A stretch of 64,000 nucleotides of DNA. Source: Planctomycetota bacterium (lineage in GTDB: Bacteria; Planctomycetota; Phycisphaerae; UBA1845; Fen-1342). Every line of letters begins with the position of its first letter. The first letter of the stretch is position 1. This document shows positions 1 through 10,862 of this stretch, piece after piece. Position numbers and translations under genes: made by a program. A model generated the notes under the pieces. It was not told the DNA's origin and made no database searches. It was given only the letters and a program-made list of their open reading frames with translations. The stretch is taken from contig JAHJAR010000203.1 in assembly GCA_018814045.1 (NCBI GenBank), positions 18,536 through 82,535 of the forward strand, read 5' to 3'.

Positions 1-1
1 G

Positions 2-799
2 TTCATGTCGTTCTACGACGTGACGCTGATGAACCCGAAGGTGCTGTGTGGCCTCTTCTCGGGTGTGCTGCTGGCGTTCCTGTTCTGCTCGCTGACGATG
101 AAGGCGGTCGGCCGGGCGGCCAACAGCATGATGATCGAGTGCCGCCGGCAGTTCGAGAAGGTCCGCCAGGCGCTGCGCAACGAGGGCAAGGACGAAGCCT
201 TCGTGCAGAACACGGATAACTGGCCGAAGCACGTCGAGGTCGAGGGGCACAGGTACCCCGACTACGCCAACTGCGTGCACATCTCGACCGCCGGCGCCCA
301 GCGCGAGATGATCTTCCCGTCATTGCTGGCAATCATCGTGCCTGTGGTGGTGGGTCTGCTGTTCGGTGTGAGCGGTGTAATGGGGTTGCTGGCCGGCGGC
401 CTGACCAGCGGCTTCGCCGTCGCGATCTTCATGGCGAATGCCGGCGGAGCCTGGGACAACGCCAAGAAACTCATCGAGACCTACGGCAAGATCACGGCAC
501 AGCAGGTAGTCGACGACAAGGCCATCCAGGACAAGCTGCCACCGACTATCCGGGCGGAACTCCTGAACCGGGCCAAGCTGGCCGTCAATGCCGGCCGCCC
601 CAACGCGATTGTGTACGGTAAGGGCTCCGAGGACCACAAGGCTAGCGTTGTTGGCGACACCGTCGGCGACCCATTCAAGGACACCTCCGGCCCCAGCCTC
701 AACATCCTCATCAAGCTGATGAGCATGGTGAGCGTCGTGTTCGCCGGCCTGATCGTGAAGTTCGCGCCGCAGATCGGCGCGCTGCTCGGGTTGGATTAG
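2..799 (+). CDS. hppA: Membrane-bound ion-translocating pyrophosphatase, C-terminal part (5' truncated)
   Basis: The reading frame is open from the window edge, so only the last ~265 residues are present. Membrane pyrophosphatases hydrolyse PPi in the cytoplasm and pump H+ or Na+ across the membrane. The visible part carries the family's C-terminal signatures: a glycine-rich helix followed by [14 protein letters not shown], then the [17 protein letters not shown] block whose Asp and Lys residues bind Mg-PPi, and a final hydrophobic helix. At least four membrane segments can be seen. The [12 protein letters not shown] form, rather than DPYKDTAGPAVN, resembles the K+-dependent clade; the diagnostic Ala/Lys site lies upstream of the window, so ion specificity is inference. 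The first ATG (position 5) is internal, not the start. Confidence 0.95.
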   Translation, partial: FMSFYDVTLMNPKVLCGLFSGVLLAFLFCSLTMKAVGRAANSMMIECRRQFEKVRQALRNEGKDEAFVQNTDNWPKHVEVEGHRYPDYANCVHISTAGAQREMIFPSLLAIIVPVVVGLLFGVSGVMGLLAGGLTSGFAVAIFMANAGGAWDNAKKLIETYGKITAQQVVDDKAIQDKLPPTIRAELLNRAKLAVNAGRPNAIVYGKGSEDHKASVVGDTVGDPFKDTSGPSLNILIKLMSMVSVVFAGLIVKFAPQIGALLGLD

Positions 800-983
800 C
801 GGCCCTGGCGCCTGAATGGTCGCCACGCGACAACGGCCTAGCGCCCCCCGCGAACCGTCGCGCCGCGCGATGTCGCACCTGCGTCCTGAAGCGGCTGGGC
901 TCTGGCCCGGCCGCCGATCGCATTAAGACACGCGTCCCCGGCACAGTGCAACGCACCGAGAACTCGCGTGCAGTCTCGCGGCG

Positions 984-1012
984 TTTCCAGCGTCCCAGCG
1001 CCATCGTACAAT
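984..1012 (+). promoter_or_regulatory. Candidate sigma70 promoter of rsfS
   Basis: A -35-like TTTCCA at 984-989 (4/6 to consensus) is followed by a 17-bp spacer and a -10 TACAAT at 1007-1012. Initiation about 7 bases downstream would fall at about 1019, next to the ATG at 1020, implying a leaderless or near-leaderless mRNA. Confidence 0.45.
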
Positions 1013-1019
1013 CATGACC

Positions 1020-1457
1020 ATGAGCGAAACCGAGCAGAGCAAGCAACGACCCGATCCGGCCGGCGATGCGAACGATGGCTTGCGCTTCGCCGTCGATGTG
1101 GCCCGCATCGCGGCCGACAACCGCACCGGGGCTGTCGCCGTGCTCGATCTGCGCGGGCTGAGCAACCTCACGGACTTCTTCGTGATCGGCACCGGCACGT
1201 CAGACCGGCAGATGCGCGCCGTGCTCGACCTGATCGCTGAGCACGCCCGGCAGGTCGGCCGCCAGCGCTTCAATGTGGCCAACACGCGTGAGGCAACCTG
1301 GATACTGGCGGACTACATCGACGTCGTGGTGCATCTGTTTGACGTGCAACACCGCGAGTACTACGACCTCGACAGCCTCTGGGGCGACGCCCCACAGATC
1401 GCCTGGCAACGTGATCCGGCGGCGGACAACAACGACCAATCACCCACAGGGCCGTAG
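1020..1457 (+). CDS. rsfS: Ribosomal silencing factor RsfS (Iojap/DUF143)
   Basis: RsfS binds ribosomal protein uL14 on the large subunit and blocks subunit joining when nutrients are short. The ~145-residue product contains the family core: an N-terminal helix, a VLDLRGLSNLTDFFVIGTG block, the SDRQMRAVLDLI helix, and the C-terminal DVVVHLFDVQHREYYDLDSLWGDAP motif that is highly conserved in the family. The length is typical. An upstream in-frame ATG at 1014 is also possible. I prefer 1020 because the -10 TACAAT ends at 1012; neither ATG has a Shine-Dalgarno sequence. The gene stands alone and ends before a strong hairpin shared with the convergent small gene. Confidence 0.93.
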   Translation: MSETEQSKQRPDPAGDANDGLRFAVDVARIAADNRTGAVAVLDLRGLSNLTDFFVIGTGTSDRQMRAVLDLIAEHARQVGRQRFNVANTREATWILADYIDVVVHLFDVQHREYYDLDSLWGDAPQIAWQRDPAADNNDQSPTGP

Positions 1458-1526
1458 AAGCTACGGCGCAACTGCCTGGCACAGGCTGCGATTTGAACTG
1501 CATTCGCGCGGTCGCGGCGGGAGAAG

Positions 1527-1563
1527 ACGACCGCCCGGGCAGTGGAGTTGCCCGGGCGGTCGT
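1527..1563. terminator. Bidirectional hairpin between convergent genes
   Basis: A perfect 15-bp stem (1527-1541 with 1549-1563) closes a 7-base loop. It lies between rsfS (+) and the small coiled-coil gene (-). There is no clear T-run on either side, so it may terminate poorly by the intrinsic route or protect 3' ends. Confidence 0.7.
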
Positions 1564-1641
1564 CGCGTTCTATGTGGGTCGATCCTAGGGGGCCGGTCAC
1601 CCGACCCATGCGGCAATGGCTTGGGGGGTCGTCGCGGCGCC

Positions 1642-1911
1642 TTACTGCTGATTACCGGGATCCTGCTCCAGCATCTTCCGCAGGTACTTGTTCTCGCGGC
1701 GGGTCGCCTCGAGGTCGAACAACAGATACTTGATCGAGAGCCGCAGAAAGTCGATGCTCTCGTTCAGGCTACGAACGCTCTTCTTGATATCCTCGTGACG
1801 TTGCTTGGTCTCTGCGGCCAGTTGCCGCAACCGGTCGCGCTCGCCCTCCGGCAGACTCTCGATCTGCTCTACGAGTTCTCCCAGCTTCTTGTGGAACGTC
1901 GCCTCGTCCAT
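1642..1911 (-). CDS. Small coiled-coil protein of unknown function
   Basis: This is an 89-residue, highly charged, helix-forming protein beginning MDEATFHKKLGELVEQIE and ending in an EATRRENKYLRKMLEQ helix, a pattern expected for a coiled coil. I recall similar short proteins in planctomycete genomes, but no function is known to me. The start at 1911 is chosen because a strong GAGGAGG lies about 8-9 bases upstream. A longer frame to 2028 exists, but it would run through a -10-like TACAAT (minus strand, 2004-2009), and its extra 39 residues look non-coding. The protein is cytoplasmic by composition, with no signal peptide. Confidence 0.75.
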   Translation of the reverse strand: MDEATFHKKLGELVEQIESLPEGERDRLRQLAAETKQRHEDIKKSVRSLNESIDFLRLSIKYLLFDLEATRRENKYLRKMLEQDPGNQQ

Positions 1912-2400
1912 GCTTCTTTCCTCCTCGGAAAATACGGGAGGCTGTGGGTCGATTACGGCCGAGCTCCCGGACGAACCCGCGTCGTCCAGCGTAGCGACGC
2001 CAGATTGTAGGCCGACATTTCGCCCCACGAGATCGATCCCGGCGTGAGTCGGACACTTGCTTTACCAGGCGACGGCCGGTAGCGCATTGCGCCCGCGCGG
2101 ACAGGCCAATTATGGGAAGGCCCGGTGCTTTTTTTGTGAGGGCCCCGCGTTTTCGCCGCCATTGGCGTGCGGCGCACTCGCTGCCGGCTTGTGATCCGGA
2201 TCCGCGAGTGGGTCGCAACCGCGGCCAGAATCCGGTTCCAGACGCAGCCGGTTCGTCGCTTTTGGCGTCGGTCTTGTCATTATCGGGCGCGTCGTGACTG
2301 GCAGCGTGCGCGACAAAACTCAACCGCCGACGGTTTTCGCACTTGAGCGACGCGGCCACATCCGATACACACACGCGTCTTGAGAATGCGAGGTGAGTCG
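1912..2400. other. 489-bp intergenic region
   Basis: This is the divergent region between the small coiled-coil gene (-) and pheS (+). A minus-strand TACAAT at 2004-2009 could be the -10 of the small gene. A T7 run at about 2129-2135 follows only a weak GGCC/GGCC pairing, so I do not call it a terminator. No convincing ORF is seen. Confidence 0.5.
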
Positions 2401-3920
<1,520 letters not shown>

Positions 3921-3933
<13 letters not shown>

Positions 3934-5774
3934 ATACGCCCCTCGACGTGCTGATGCGTTATATCAATCTGCCCGGCGCAGAGCGGAAGATCAGCGAGCA
4001 GGAGCTGACCGCGACGTTACCGCAGATGGGCTGCCACATCGAAGAGTTCGCCGACACGCACCAGTACACGTGCCAGCGCTGTGACAAGATCTTCGACCGC
4101 ACCGAGGCCCAGGGCGTGCCCCTCAACTGCACGCAGTGTGGCACCGACTTTCGCCAAGCCCCCGAGTTGCTGGGTGATCTCGGACCCAACCGCGTCGCCC
4201 GCATCGAGCTGCTTCCCGTGCGGGCCGACATCTTCGATCCGGGCGGGATGGCGCGCTACGTCCGCAGCTACTTCGGCCTGCAGACCGGCCTGGCCGAATA
4301 CGCCCTCTCCGCGCCGAAGATCACCGTCCAGGTCGCCCCCAACCTCGCGCAGGAGACCAGCCTGAGGCCATACATCGCCTGCGCCGTCTTCCGCAACGTG
4401 CGGCTCGATCACAGTCAGATCAAGATGCTCATGAACCTACAAGAGGATCTGCACTGGGCCCTCGGCCGTGACCGCAAGCTGGCGTCGATCGGCGTGTACG
4501 ACCTGGATACGCTCGCAGGAACCACGTTCCAGTACGGCGCCGTCGCGCCCGACGGCCTCAAGTTCGTCCCGCTCGGCTTTGATCCGAACGACGCGGCCAG
4601 TGCGCACACACCCGGACAGATTCTCGAACGGCACAAGACCGGGCAGGCCTACGCCCATCTGCTGAGCGGTTTCTCGGCCTATCCGCTGCTTCAGGACGAG
4701 CGCGGCACGGTGCTCTCCATGCCGCCGATCATCAACAGCGAAGCGACACGCGTCACGATGCGCAGCCGCCAGTTGTTTTGCGACGTGACCGGCTTGTCGC
4801 AGCGCGTAGTCGATCGAACGCTGAACGTCATGGTCACCAGCCTCAAGGAGATCATGCCCGCCATGGAGGTGGAGCGGGTCATCATCGCAGCGCCCGACGG
4901 CCGCCGCGAGACGCCCGACCTGACGCCAACCGCGATGACGCTCGGCATCCAGGAAACCGCCCGCACGATCGGCGTGACCCTGGAGGGCAGCACGCTCCAG
5001 TCACTCCTGGAGCGTATGGGCCATGGCGTGGCCGGCTTCGACAAGGACCGCACCGAGCTGAAGGTGCTTGTGCCGGCGTATCGCTCGGACGTGATGCACC
5101 CGGTGGATCTGATCGAGGATGCCGCCATCGCCTATGGCTACGACAACCTCCCGCCCGAGCTGGTGCCGACGTTCACGGTCGGGGCGCCGCGGGCGATCGA
5201 AGAGCATTCCGCCACGGCCCGCCGGGTGCTGGTCGGCCTCGGGTTCCAACAGGTTATGACGCTGGTGCTCACCAACGAGTCGGCCGCGTTCGCGAAGTGG
5301 CGCATCCCCCCCGATCCGCGCAGCGTGCTGATCGACAACCCGATCAGCACCGAACAGACGATGTGCCGCGTCTCGCTCCGTCCCGGCCTGCTCGAAACGC
5401 TGGCAATCAACAAGCAGTACGACCTGCCGCAGTCCATCTTCGAGCTGGGCGACTGCTGTTTCCTGGACGCGGAGGCCGAAACCGGAGCTAGCGAAGAGCG
5501 ATATGTCGCCGCCGCGCTGATCGGCACGCACGTGGGCTACGCCGACATCCGGGCCGTGGCAGACGCGTTCGCGCACGAGCTGGGCGTCACATGCGCGATC
5601 GAGCCCATCGAATACCCGAGCTATATCCCCGGCCGCGCCGCCGGCCTGTTCGATGCCAAGAACCACCGCCTGGGCACGATGGGCGAGGTACACCCGGAAG
5701 TGCTCGAGCACTACGGCCTCAAACACCCGGTCGCGGTCCTTGAACTGAGCTTGGCCAAGCTGCTCGAGGTCTAG
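3921..5774 (+). CDS. pheT: Phenylalanyl-tRNA synthetase beta subunit, archaeal type with a zinc-ribbon-like insertion
   Basis: The beta subunit partners PheS in the tetrameric synthetase. At ~617 residues it is far shorter than bacterial PheT (~790) and lacks the N-terminal tRNA-binding (EMAP-like) and C-terminal anticodon-binding modules, matching the archaeal/eukaryotic form. Recognisable parts are the N-terminal B1 segment, B3/B4-like editing region (LASIGVYDLDTL), B5 (around residues 330-410) and a pseudo-catalytic C-terminal half. Unusually, residues 51-73 contain C51-x2-C54 and C70-x2-C73, a zinc-ribbon-like insertion just after the first conserved segment. The start at 3921 has GGGAGGAG 5 bases upstream; frame sequence before it lies inside pheS and is not coding. 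Confidence 0.93.
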
Positions 5775-5804
5775 CAACCGACCGCGTAACGAGGCCCAAG
5801 CCGC

Positions 5805-6872
5805 ATGCAGATCACGGAACTCGACTACGATCTGCCGCCGGAGTTGATCGCCCAGCGCCCCGCTGAAACGCGCTCCGCTTCGCGCCTGCTCGTGCTGAAC
5901 CGCACCACGGGTGCCCTGAGTCACCGGCACTTCAACGACGTCGCCGAATATGTGCGCGCCGGCGATTGCCTCGTCCTGAACGACACGCGCGTCATCCCGG
6001 CGCGTTTCTTCTGTCGCCGCGCCACCGGCGGACGCATCGAGGGCCTGTTTCTACGCGAACAGGACGGTCTCTGGCGAACTCTGCTCAAGCCCTCGGCTCG
6101 GCTGAAGATCGGCGAGCGCTTGTCGTGCGAAGGAGCCGCCGCCGAGCTGGTTATCAGCGCCCGTCATGAGCGCGGGGAATGGACGGTGCAACCCGAGCCT
6201 CCGTGCACGGCGATCGAGCTGCTCGGACGGATCGGCCAGACGCCGTTGCCTCCTTACATCAGACGCACAGCGCCGCCAGACGCCGCCGATGCCGAGCGAT
6301 ACCAGACCGTCTACGCCCGCCGCGCTGGTGCGGTCGCCGCCCCGACCGCCGGCCTGCACTTCACACCGGAAGTGTTGCATCGGCTCGCCGCGGCCGGGAT
6401 TCGCCGCGCTGACGTGACACTGCACGTGGGCCTCGGCACCTTCGCCGCGGTCGAGGTGAGTGATCTCGCGCGGCACCCGCTGCACGCCGAGTGGTTCGAA
6501 GTGACGGAGCTAGCGGCGCGGACGATCCGCGAAGTCAGCCAGGGTCCCGGCCGCATCGTCGCCGTCGGCACCACCAGCACACGTGTGCTCGAATCGCTCG
6601 TGGCACGGGCCAACGTCGCCGGGCAACCTCCGCATCCCGCGCCTGCCGGCGCCATCACCGCCCAAAGCGGTTGGGCTGACCTTTTCATCTACCCGCCCTA
6701 CCAGTTCGGGCTCGTCGATGTGCTGCTGACCAACTTCCACCTGCCCCGCAGCACACTGCTGGCACTGGTGATGGCCTTCGCCGGCGTAAACAACATCCGC
6801 CGCGCCTACCGGGCCGCAATCGAGCAGCGTTACCGCTTCTACAGCTATGGCGACGCGATGCTGATCGTCTGA
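5805..6872 (+). CDS. queA: S-adenosylmethionine:tRNA ribosyltransferase-isomerase
   Basis: QueA transfers and isomerises the ribosyl moiety of SAM onto 7-aminomethyl-7-deazaguanine in tRNA, the penultimate step of queuosine formation. The 355-residue product is full length. Family signatures visible are ELDYDLPPELIAQRP at the N-terminus, RLLVLNR and LNDTRVIPAR, then VAAPTAGLHFT, LHVGLGTFAAVE, and IYPPYQFGLVDVLLTNFHLPRSTLLALVMAFAG at the C-terminus. It lies 30 bases after pheT on the same strand and could share its transcript. No other queuosine genes lie in the window. Confidence 0.96.
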   Translation: MQITELDYDLPPELIAQRPAETRSASRLLVLNRTTGALSHRHFNDVAEYVRAGDCLVLNDTRVIPARFFCRRATGGRIEGLFLREQDGLWRTLLKPSARLKIGERLSCEGAAAELVISARHERGEWTVQPEPPCTAIELLGRIGQTPLPPYIRRTAPPDAADAERYQTVYARRAGAVAAPTAGLHFTPEVLHRLAAAGIRRADVTLHVGLGTFAAVEVSDLARHPLHAEWFEVTELAARTIREVSQGPGRIVAVGTTSTRVLESLVARANVAGQPPHPAPAGAITAQSGWADLFIYPPYQFGLVDVLLTNFHLPRSTLLALVMAFAGVNNIRRAYRAAIEQRYRFYSYGDAMLIV

Positions 6873-6984
6873 GATGGACCAACCCGCCCGGAACTGGGCT
6901 GGACACAGCCGCCTCACGGGCTACGATGACGGCGGATGCGGCGTCTCACCCCGGGCTAATCCGCACAGCTTGGTGCACTGCGGC

Positions 6985-7842
6985 ATGAAACCGCTCGTGA
7001 TCATCCCGCCCTCGCCGGCACGCTGGCATTCGCTGCTTGCTCTCGTCGGCCACAAGGGCCCCTTGTGGCTCGAAGACATCGAGAAGCGGTTTGTTCAGGG
7101 TGTGCCCGGCAGCCAGGATGCCTTCGCCGTCATCGCCAACGGCGGGCAGTTCCTGGCCCACGCCTGCATCAACAAGAAGGCCAAGATAGGCATCCTGGGT
7201 AATGTCCATACGCGGAGCGATCATCGCGGTCGTGGCTATGCCCGGCTCGTGATCAAGGCCATGCTGGCGTGGTTTGACATGGTGGGCGGCAAGTGGCTCT
7301 ATCTGGGGACGACCGCCGACCTGGCCGACGGCTTGTTCGGCAAGTTCGGCTTCAAGGTCATTCGGCGTAGCCCGCGCGAGCCGCACGACGGCATCACCAT
7401 GCTCCGCACTGTCGCCGATGTTGGCTATGACCCGCTGGGCCGCTCTGACGCCGCAGCCACCACGCGCCCCATCAGCCGCGCGGACTGGCCCCTGATCGTC
7501 GCCCTGCTGCAACACCGGGCCGGGCCCGACCCGCGCCTGGCACTGGACGAATCCGCCGTCTCCGCTGAACTGACCGCGCTGGAATTGATCAGCCAGCACG
7601 AGCAAGGCACCTGCCACGTCATGGGCACCTTCTGCGCCGACCGGGCCCTCGGTGTGGGCAGTGTCGCCGCGGACCGGATTGGCCAGCGGACCTACGCCAT
7701 CCTGATGCCGCACGGCACGGAACTGCCCGAGCTGCGCGAAGCGATCACCGCCCACGCCCGCAGCCAGGGCTACACGCAGGTCGATTTCCCGATGGAAACA
7801 CTGGCGGATGGCGAGTGCCCCGCCAGCCCAACCCCCGGCTGA
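6985..7842 (+). CDS. GNAT-family N-acetyltransferase
   Basis: The ~285-residue product shows the acetyl-CoA-binding fold: a beta strand with NVHTRSDHRGRGYARLVIKAML (the R-G-x-G-Y/R pyrophosphate-binding loop) followed by a Y-L-G-T strand and FGKFGFKVI. The substrate cannot be told from sequence. The second half (from ~residue 150) may be a degenerate second GNAT unit. The frame is open to an ATG at 6874, directly after queA, but those extra 37 residues look unlike a GNAT N-terminus. I use the ATG at 6985; neither site has a good ribosome-binding site, so the start is uncertain. Confidence 0.8.
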   Translation: MKPLVIIPPSPARWHSLLALVGHKGPLWLEDIEKRFVQGVPGSQDAFAVIANGGQFLAHACINKKAKIGILGNVHTRSDHRGRGYARLVIKAMLAWFDMVGGKWLYLGTTADLADGLFGKFGFKVIRRSPREPHDGITMLRTVADVGYDPLGRSDAAATTRPISRADWPLIVALLQHRAGPDPRLALDESAVSAELTALELISQHEQGTCHVMGTFCADRALGVGSVAADRIGQRTYAILMPHGTELPELREAITAHARSQGYTQVDFPMETLADGECPASPTPG

Positions 7843-7904
7843 AGCGAATTCACAGCGTCAGCACCCGGGCTCGGTTCCGCCCCCAGCAGCAACGTCGCCA
7901 CGCT

Positions 7905-8504
7905 TCACGTGTGACTACGGTCACCTTCCCGTTCAACCGGTTCCGCCGCCGGCTCGGTGCGCGCGGTTGACTCGGAGACGCCGCTGCCCGCCCGCGTAGC
8001 GTCGTGATCGTAGCCGAGGAGCTGCTTGCTGAGCACGCCGTCGCTTTCCATCAGCGTCCAGGGGGGCGTGACGATGGCGCTCACCGGCAACATCAACCAG
8101 TTCAGCGTGAAGCGCGAGTAGCAGTACGGCATGGCAACGAAGTCTTCCCAGCCCCAGCGATACTCACCCCGGCCGGCCCCCTTGTCCTCAAACGGATCCT
8201 CGAAGTACAGCGGCCAATGCGTGACCGTCCCGTCCGCTGACGCCACGCGCGCCGCGTCCCAGCCCCGCGACCGCTCGCCCGCGGGCTCGAAACGTCCCTT
8301 CACATCAGCCGCCGTCGGCGAGTCCCAATTAGCCGTCGTCGATGGCCCGTCCTCGCGCCACTGATTGGGCACATGGGAACAACCGGCCGCCACTACCAAC
8401 GGCAGGCTCGCAGCAACGACCGCCAGTACAGCCTTCGCGACCGGACCAGCGCCGGCGCTCTCGCCTTTCCGCATGCCCACGTTCTCGCGCTCCCTCGTTT
8501 TCAC
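7905..8504 (-). CDS. Lipoprotein of unknown function
   Basis: A ~199-residue protein with an N-terminal signal and lipobox (LVVAAGC), so probably anchored in a membrane after cleavage at the Cys. After a Ser/Thr/Asp-rich linker comes an aromatic block (HWPLYFEDPFEDK, then YRWGWEDFVAMPYCYSRF) and a hydrophobic WLMLPVSAIVTPPW segment. The pattern recalls other planctomycete lipoproteins, but I cannot name a family. The gene directly follows guaB: the guaB stop region (GAGGAGTGA) supplies a Shine-Dalgarno sequence 7 bases before the GTG at 8504. An ATG at 8519 overlapping guaB is the alternative start. Confidence 0.75.
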   Translation of the reverse strand: MKTRERENVGMRKGESAGAGPVAKAVLAVVAASLPLVVAAGCSHVPNQWREDGPSTTANWDSPTAADVKGRFEPAGERSRGWDAARVASADGTVTHWPLYFEDPFEDKGAGRGEYRWGWEDFVAMPYCYSRFTLNWLMLPVSAIVTPPWTLMESDGVLSKQLLGYDHDATRAGSGVSESTARTEPAAEPVEREGDRSHT

Positions 8505-8508
8505 GGCG

Positions 8509-9993
8509 TCACTCCTCATCCATGCCCTGGACGGCGTAGTTCGTCGGTTCCTTGGTGATCATGATATCGTGCGGATGCGATTCCTGCATGCTGGCGGAAG
8601 TAATGCGGACAAAGCGGGCCCGGCTGCGCAGCTCGTCGACGTTCGCCACGCCGCAATAGCCCATCCCCTGCCGCACGCCGCCCACGAGCTGGTGGACGTA
8701 CTCAGCCAGCGGACCGCGATAGGGTACGCGCCCTTCGACGCCTTCCGGCACCATCTTCTTGGGTTGATCGACCCGTTGGTTGTAGCGCTCGGCACTGCCC
8801 ATGGCCATCGCCGCCAACGACCCCATCCCGCGATACTCCTTGAAACGCCGCCCCTTCCACAGCACAGGCGTTCCGGGGGATTCATCCAAACCCGCAAACA
8901 GCGAGCCCAACATGATGCTGTCGGCCCCCGCCGCCAGCGCCTTCGTGATGTCGCCACTGTAGCGAATTCCGCCATCGGCGATGATCGGGACTTCGTTGTC
9001 GGCGGCCTCGGCGGCAGCCATGACGGCGGAGATTTGTGGCACGCCGGCCCCGGTGACAACCCGCGTCGTGCAGATGGCGCCGGGCCCAACACCAACTTTC
9101 ACCGCATCGGCGCCGGCCTCGATCAGGTCACGCACACCCGCGGCAGTCGCCACGTTGCCGGCGATGATCTGGATCGCGCGTTGCTGGTGCAGCGTCTTGA
9201 CCGTTTCGATGACGGCGTCGCTGTGCCCGTGCGCGGTGTCCACGACCAGCACATCCACACCGGCCGCGATCAGACTGGCGGCCCGCTCGTCGTCATAGAC
9301 GCCGACCGCGGCTCCCACCCGCAGGCGCCCGCGGCTGTCCTTGCAGCGCTGGGGGAACTCGCGGGCGCGCTCGATGTCCCGCATCGTGATCAGGCCCGCG
9401 AGCTTGCCGTCTCCGTCGACCAGCAACAGCTTTTCGACCTTCGCCCGGTTCAGGATGGCACCGGCCTCGTCGAGCGTGGTATGCGGCGGGGCCTGGACGA
9501 GGTTCTCCTTTGTCATGACGTCGGCAATGCGTTGCTCCCCAGCCGATTCGAGGAATTTCAGGTCGCGGCGGGTCAGAATCCCGACGAGCGTATGGTCCGC
9601 TCGTATGATCGGTATGCCGGCCACGTTGTGCAGGCGCATGATCTCGAGTGCCCGCTGGACCGAATCCTCCGGCCGTAGCGTGACCGGGTCGAGGATCACG
9701 CCGCTCTCGGAGCGCTTTACCTTGTGCACCTCGCGCGTCTGCGCTTCGATGCTGAGGTTGCGGTGGATGATGCCGATGCCCCCCTCCTGGGCGAGCGCGA
9801 TTGCCAGGCTGCTTTCGGTCACCGTATCCATCGGGGCGCTGATCAGTGGGATGTTGATGCGGATCTCGCGCGTCAGCTTCGTGCTGACGTCGATGTCGCG
9901 CGGGTGCCGCGCGGCCCGGGCCGGCACCAGCAGAACATCATCAAAGGTCAGGGCATCAGCAACGATCTTGGTGAGATAGTGTTGGTCTACCAT
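8509..9993 (-). CDS. guaB: IMP dehydrogenase
   Basis: GuaB oxidises IMP to XMP, the committed step of GTP synthesis. The 494-residue product has the standard layout: N-terminal [11 protein letters not shown], tandem CBS domains at about residues 95-210, and a barrel with the catalytic loop [17 protein letters not shown] containing the active-site Cys, followed by [20 protein letters not shown] and the RYNQR flap region. There is no Shine-Dalgarno upstream of the ATG. Instead a near-consensus promoter ends 8 bases before the start codon, so the message may be leaderless. A lipoprotein gene follows immediately. Confidence 0.97.
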   Translation of the reverse strand: MVDQHYLTKIVADALTFDDVLLVPARAARHPRDIDVSTKLTREIRINIPLISAPMDTVTESSLAIALAQEGGIGIIHRNLSIEAQTREVHKVKRSESGVILDPVTLRPEDSVQRALEIMRLHNVAGIPIIRADHTLVGILTRRDLKFLESAGEQRIADVMTKENLVQAPPHTTLDEAGAILNRAKVEKLLLVDGDGKLAGLITMRDIERAREFPQRCKDSRGRLRVGAAVGVYDDERAASLIAAGVDVLVVDTAHGHSDAVIETVKTLHQQRAIQIIAGNVATAAGVRDLIEAGADAVKVGVGPGAICTTRVVTGAGVPQISAVMAAAEAADNEVPIIADGGIRYSGDITKALAAGADSIMLGSLFAGLDESPGTPVLWKGRRFKEYRGMGSLAAMAMGSAERYNQRVDQPKKMVPEGVEGRVPYRGPLAEYVHQLVGGVRQGMGYCGVANVDELRSRARFVRITSASMQESHPHDIMITKEPTNYAVQGMDEE

Positions 9994-10001
9994 GGGGTAA
10001 G

Positions 10002-10029
10002 ATATTACGAACCACCACTATGTCGTCAA
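10002..10029 (-). promoter_or_regulatory. sigma70-type promoter of guaB, very close to the start codon
   Basis: On the minus strand a -35 TTGACG (10024-10029), 16-bp spacer and -10 TAATAT (10002-10007) are seen. Only 8 bases separate the -10 from the guaB ATG (9993), so transcription should start at or within a few bases of the ATG. Confidence 0.7.
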
Positions 10030-10070
10030 GACCCCGATCTGCCGAATTAACCCCCAAAGCGACCGCCCGG

Positions 10071-10862
10071 CTACTCCGCCGGCTGCCCCGGCGCGTGCCG
10101 ATGGTGCGGTGCCCGGCGCTGCATGCAATCGGGATAGTCGCACAACTCACACGGGTAGGCCGCCGGACTGACCTTTTCCGCCGGCCCGATCCCGATCAGC
10201 CCCGAAACCGACTTCACCGGCACCATCAGACAACTTGGCGTCAGCCACACCCCAATTATCCGGCCCGGCAAGCTGGCGAACAGCGGCACTTGCTGCTGGA
10301 CATCCATGCCGCAGTACCCGGGGCTGTAACGCGGCGTGATCTCCAACCCGCGCTGATGCGCCCAGGCTTGGACCACGTCCTGACAGCGACCGGCCGTGGC
10401 CTCGGCCGCCTCTGAGGCGATCGCATCGGCCAGCGTGCCGCGCAGCACGTCTCCGCGGCGCAGCCAGCCGCGGCTGAGTCGCTCCAGGGCCGACCCGATC
10501 GTGACGACAAACGTGGCCACCAACGTCGCATGCGCCAGGAACCGCCCGATCGCCCCGTGGTAAACCGCACCGCTCGCTAAGGCCAGCCGCTCGGGTTCGA
10601 ACTGCTGCACTTCATCGACGCGAAACACCGCCCGCGGGCGCATTACCCGCGGCAACGCGTCTGCCAACTCGCGCGCGGCCGCAAACCACCGCTCGTGCGC
10701 CGGCCGATCTCGCCGCAAATCCAACCCGCGGGCAATCTGCTCCAGGTCCAGGTCGACGCGCTCGAAGCGCTCGACCGCGAAATGGAGCGGTTCCCGCGCC
10801 GACACACCGCTCATATCGCTGGCCGCGGGGCGGCCTGATTCCTTGGGGTCAACTCGCTTCAA
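10071..10862 (-). CDS. Methionine-synthase-activation-domain-like protein (putative corrinoid reactivation)
   Basis: The 263-residue product resembles the stand-alone B12-dependent methionine synthase activation domain (PF02965), which binds SAM and helps reductive remethylation of oxidised cobalamin. The diagnostic block is RYSPGYCGMDVQQQ (RxSPGY), then WLTPSCLMVPVKSVSGLIGIG. It ends in a Cys cluster, CELCDYPDC (C-x2-C-x4-C), seen in my recollection in stand-alone members and possibly binding metal or an Fe-S cluster. Its 5' end overlaps the mtaB 3' end by 4 bases (ATGA), so the two are translationally coupled. A role in reactivating the MtaC corrinoid is inferred from this context. Confidence 0.85.
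   Translation of the reverse strand: MKRVDPKESGRPAASDMSGVSAREPLHFAVERFERVDLDLEQIARGLDLRRDRPAHERWFAAARELADALPRVMRPRAVFRVDEVQQFEPERLALASGAVYHGAIGRFLAHATLVATFVVTIGSALERLSRGWLRRGDVLRGTLADAIASEAAEATAGRCQDVVQAWAHQRGLEITPRYSPGYCGMDVQQQVPLFASLPGRIIGVWLTPSCLMVPVKSVSGLIGIGPAEKVSPAAYPCELCDYPDCMQRRAPHHRHAPGQPAE

Noticed and set aside
2128..2135. T7 run as an intrinsic terminator
   Set aside because: Only a 3-4 bp stem precedes it, and no plus-strand gene ends upstream near it.
2110..2316. A 68-codon minus-strand frame in the pheS upstream region
   Set aside because: No ribosome-binding site, and a Pro/Arg-rich composition typical of random frames in GC-rich DNA.
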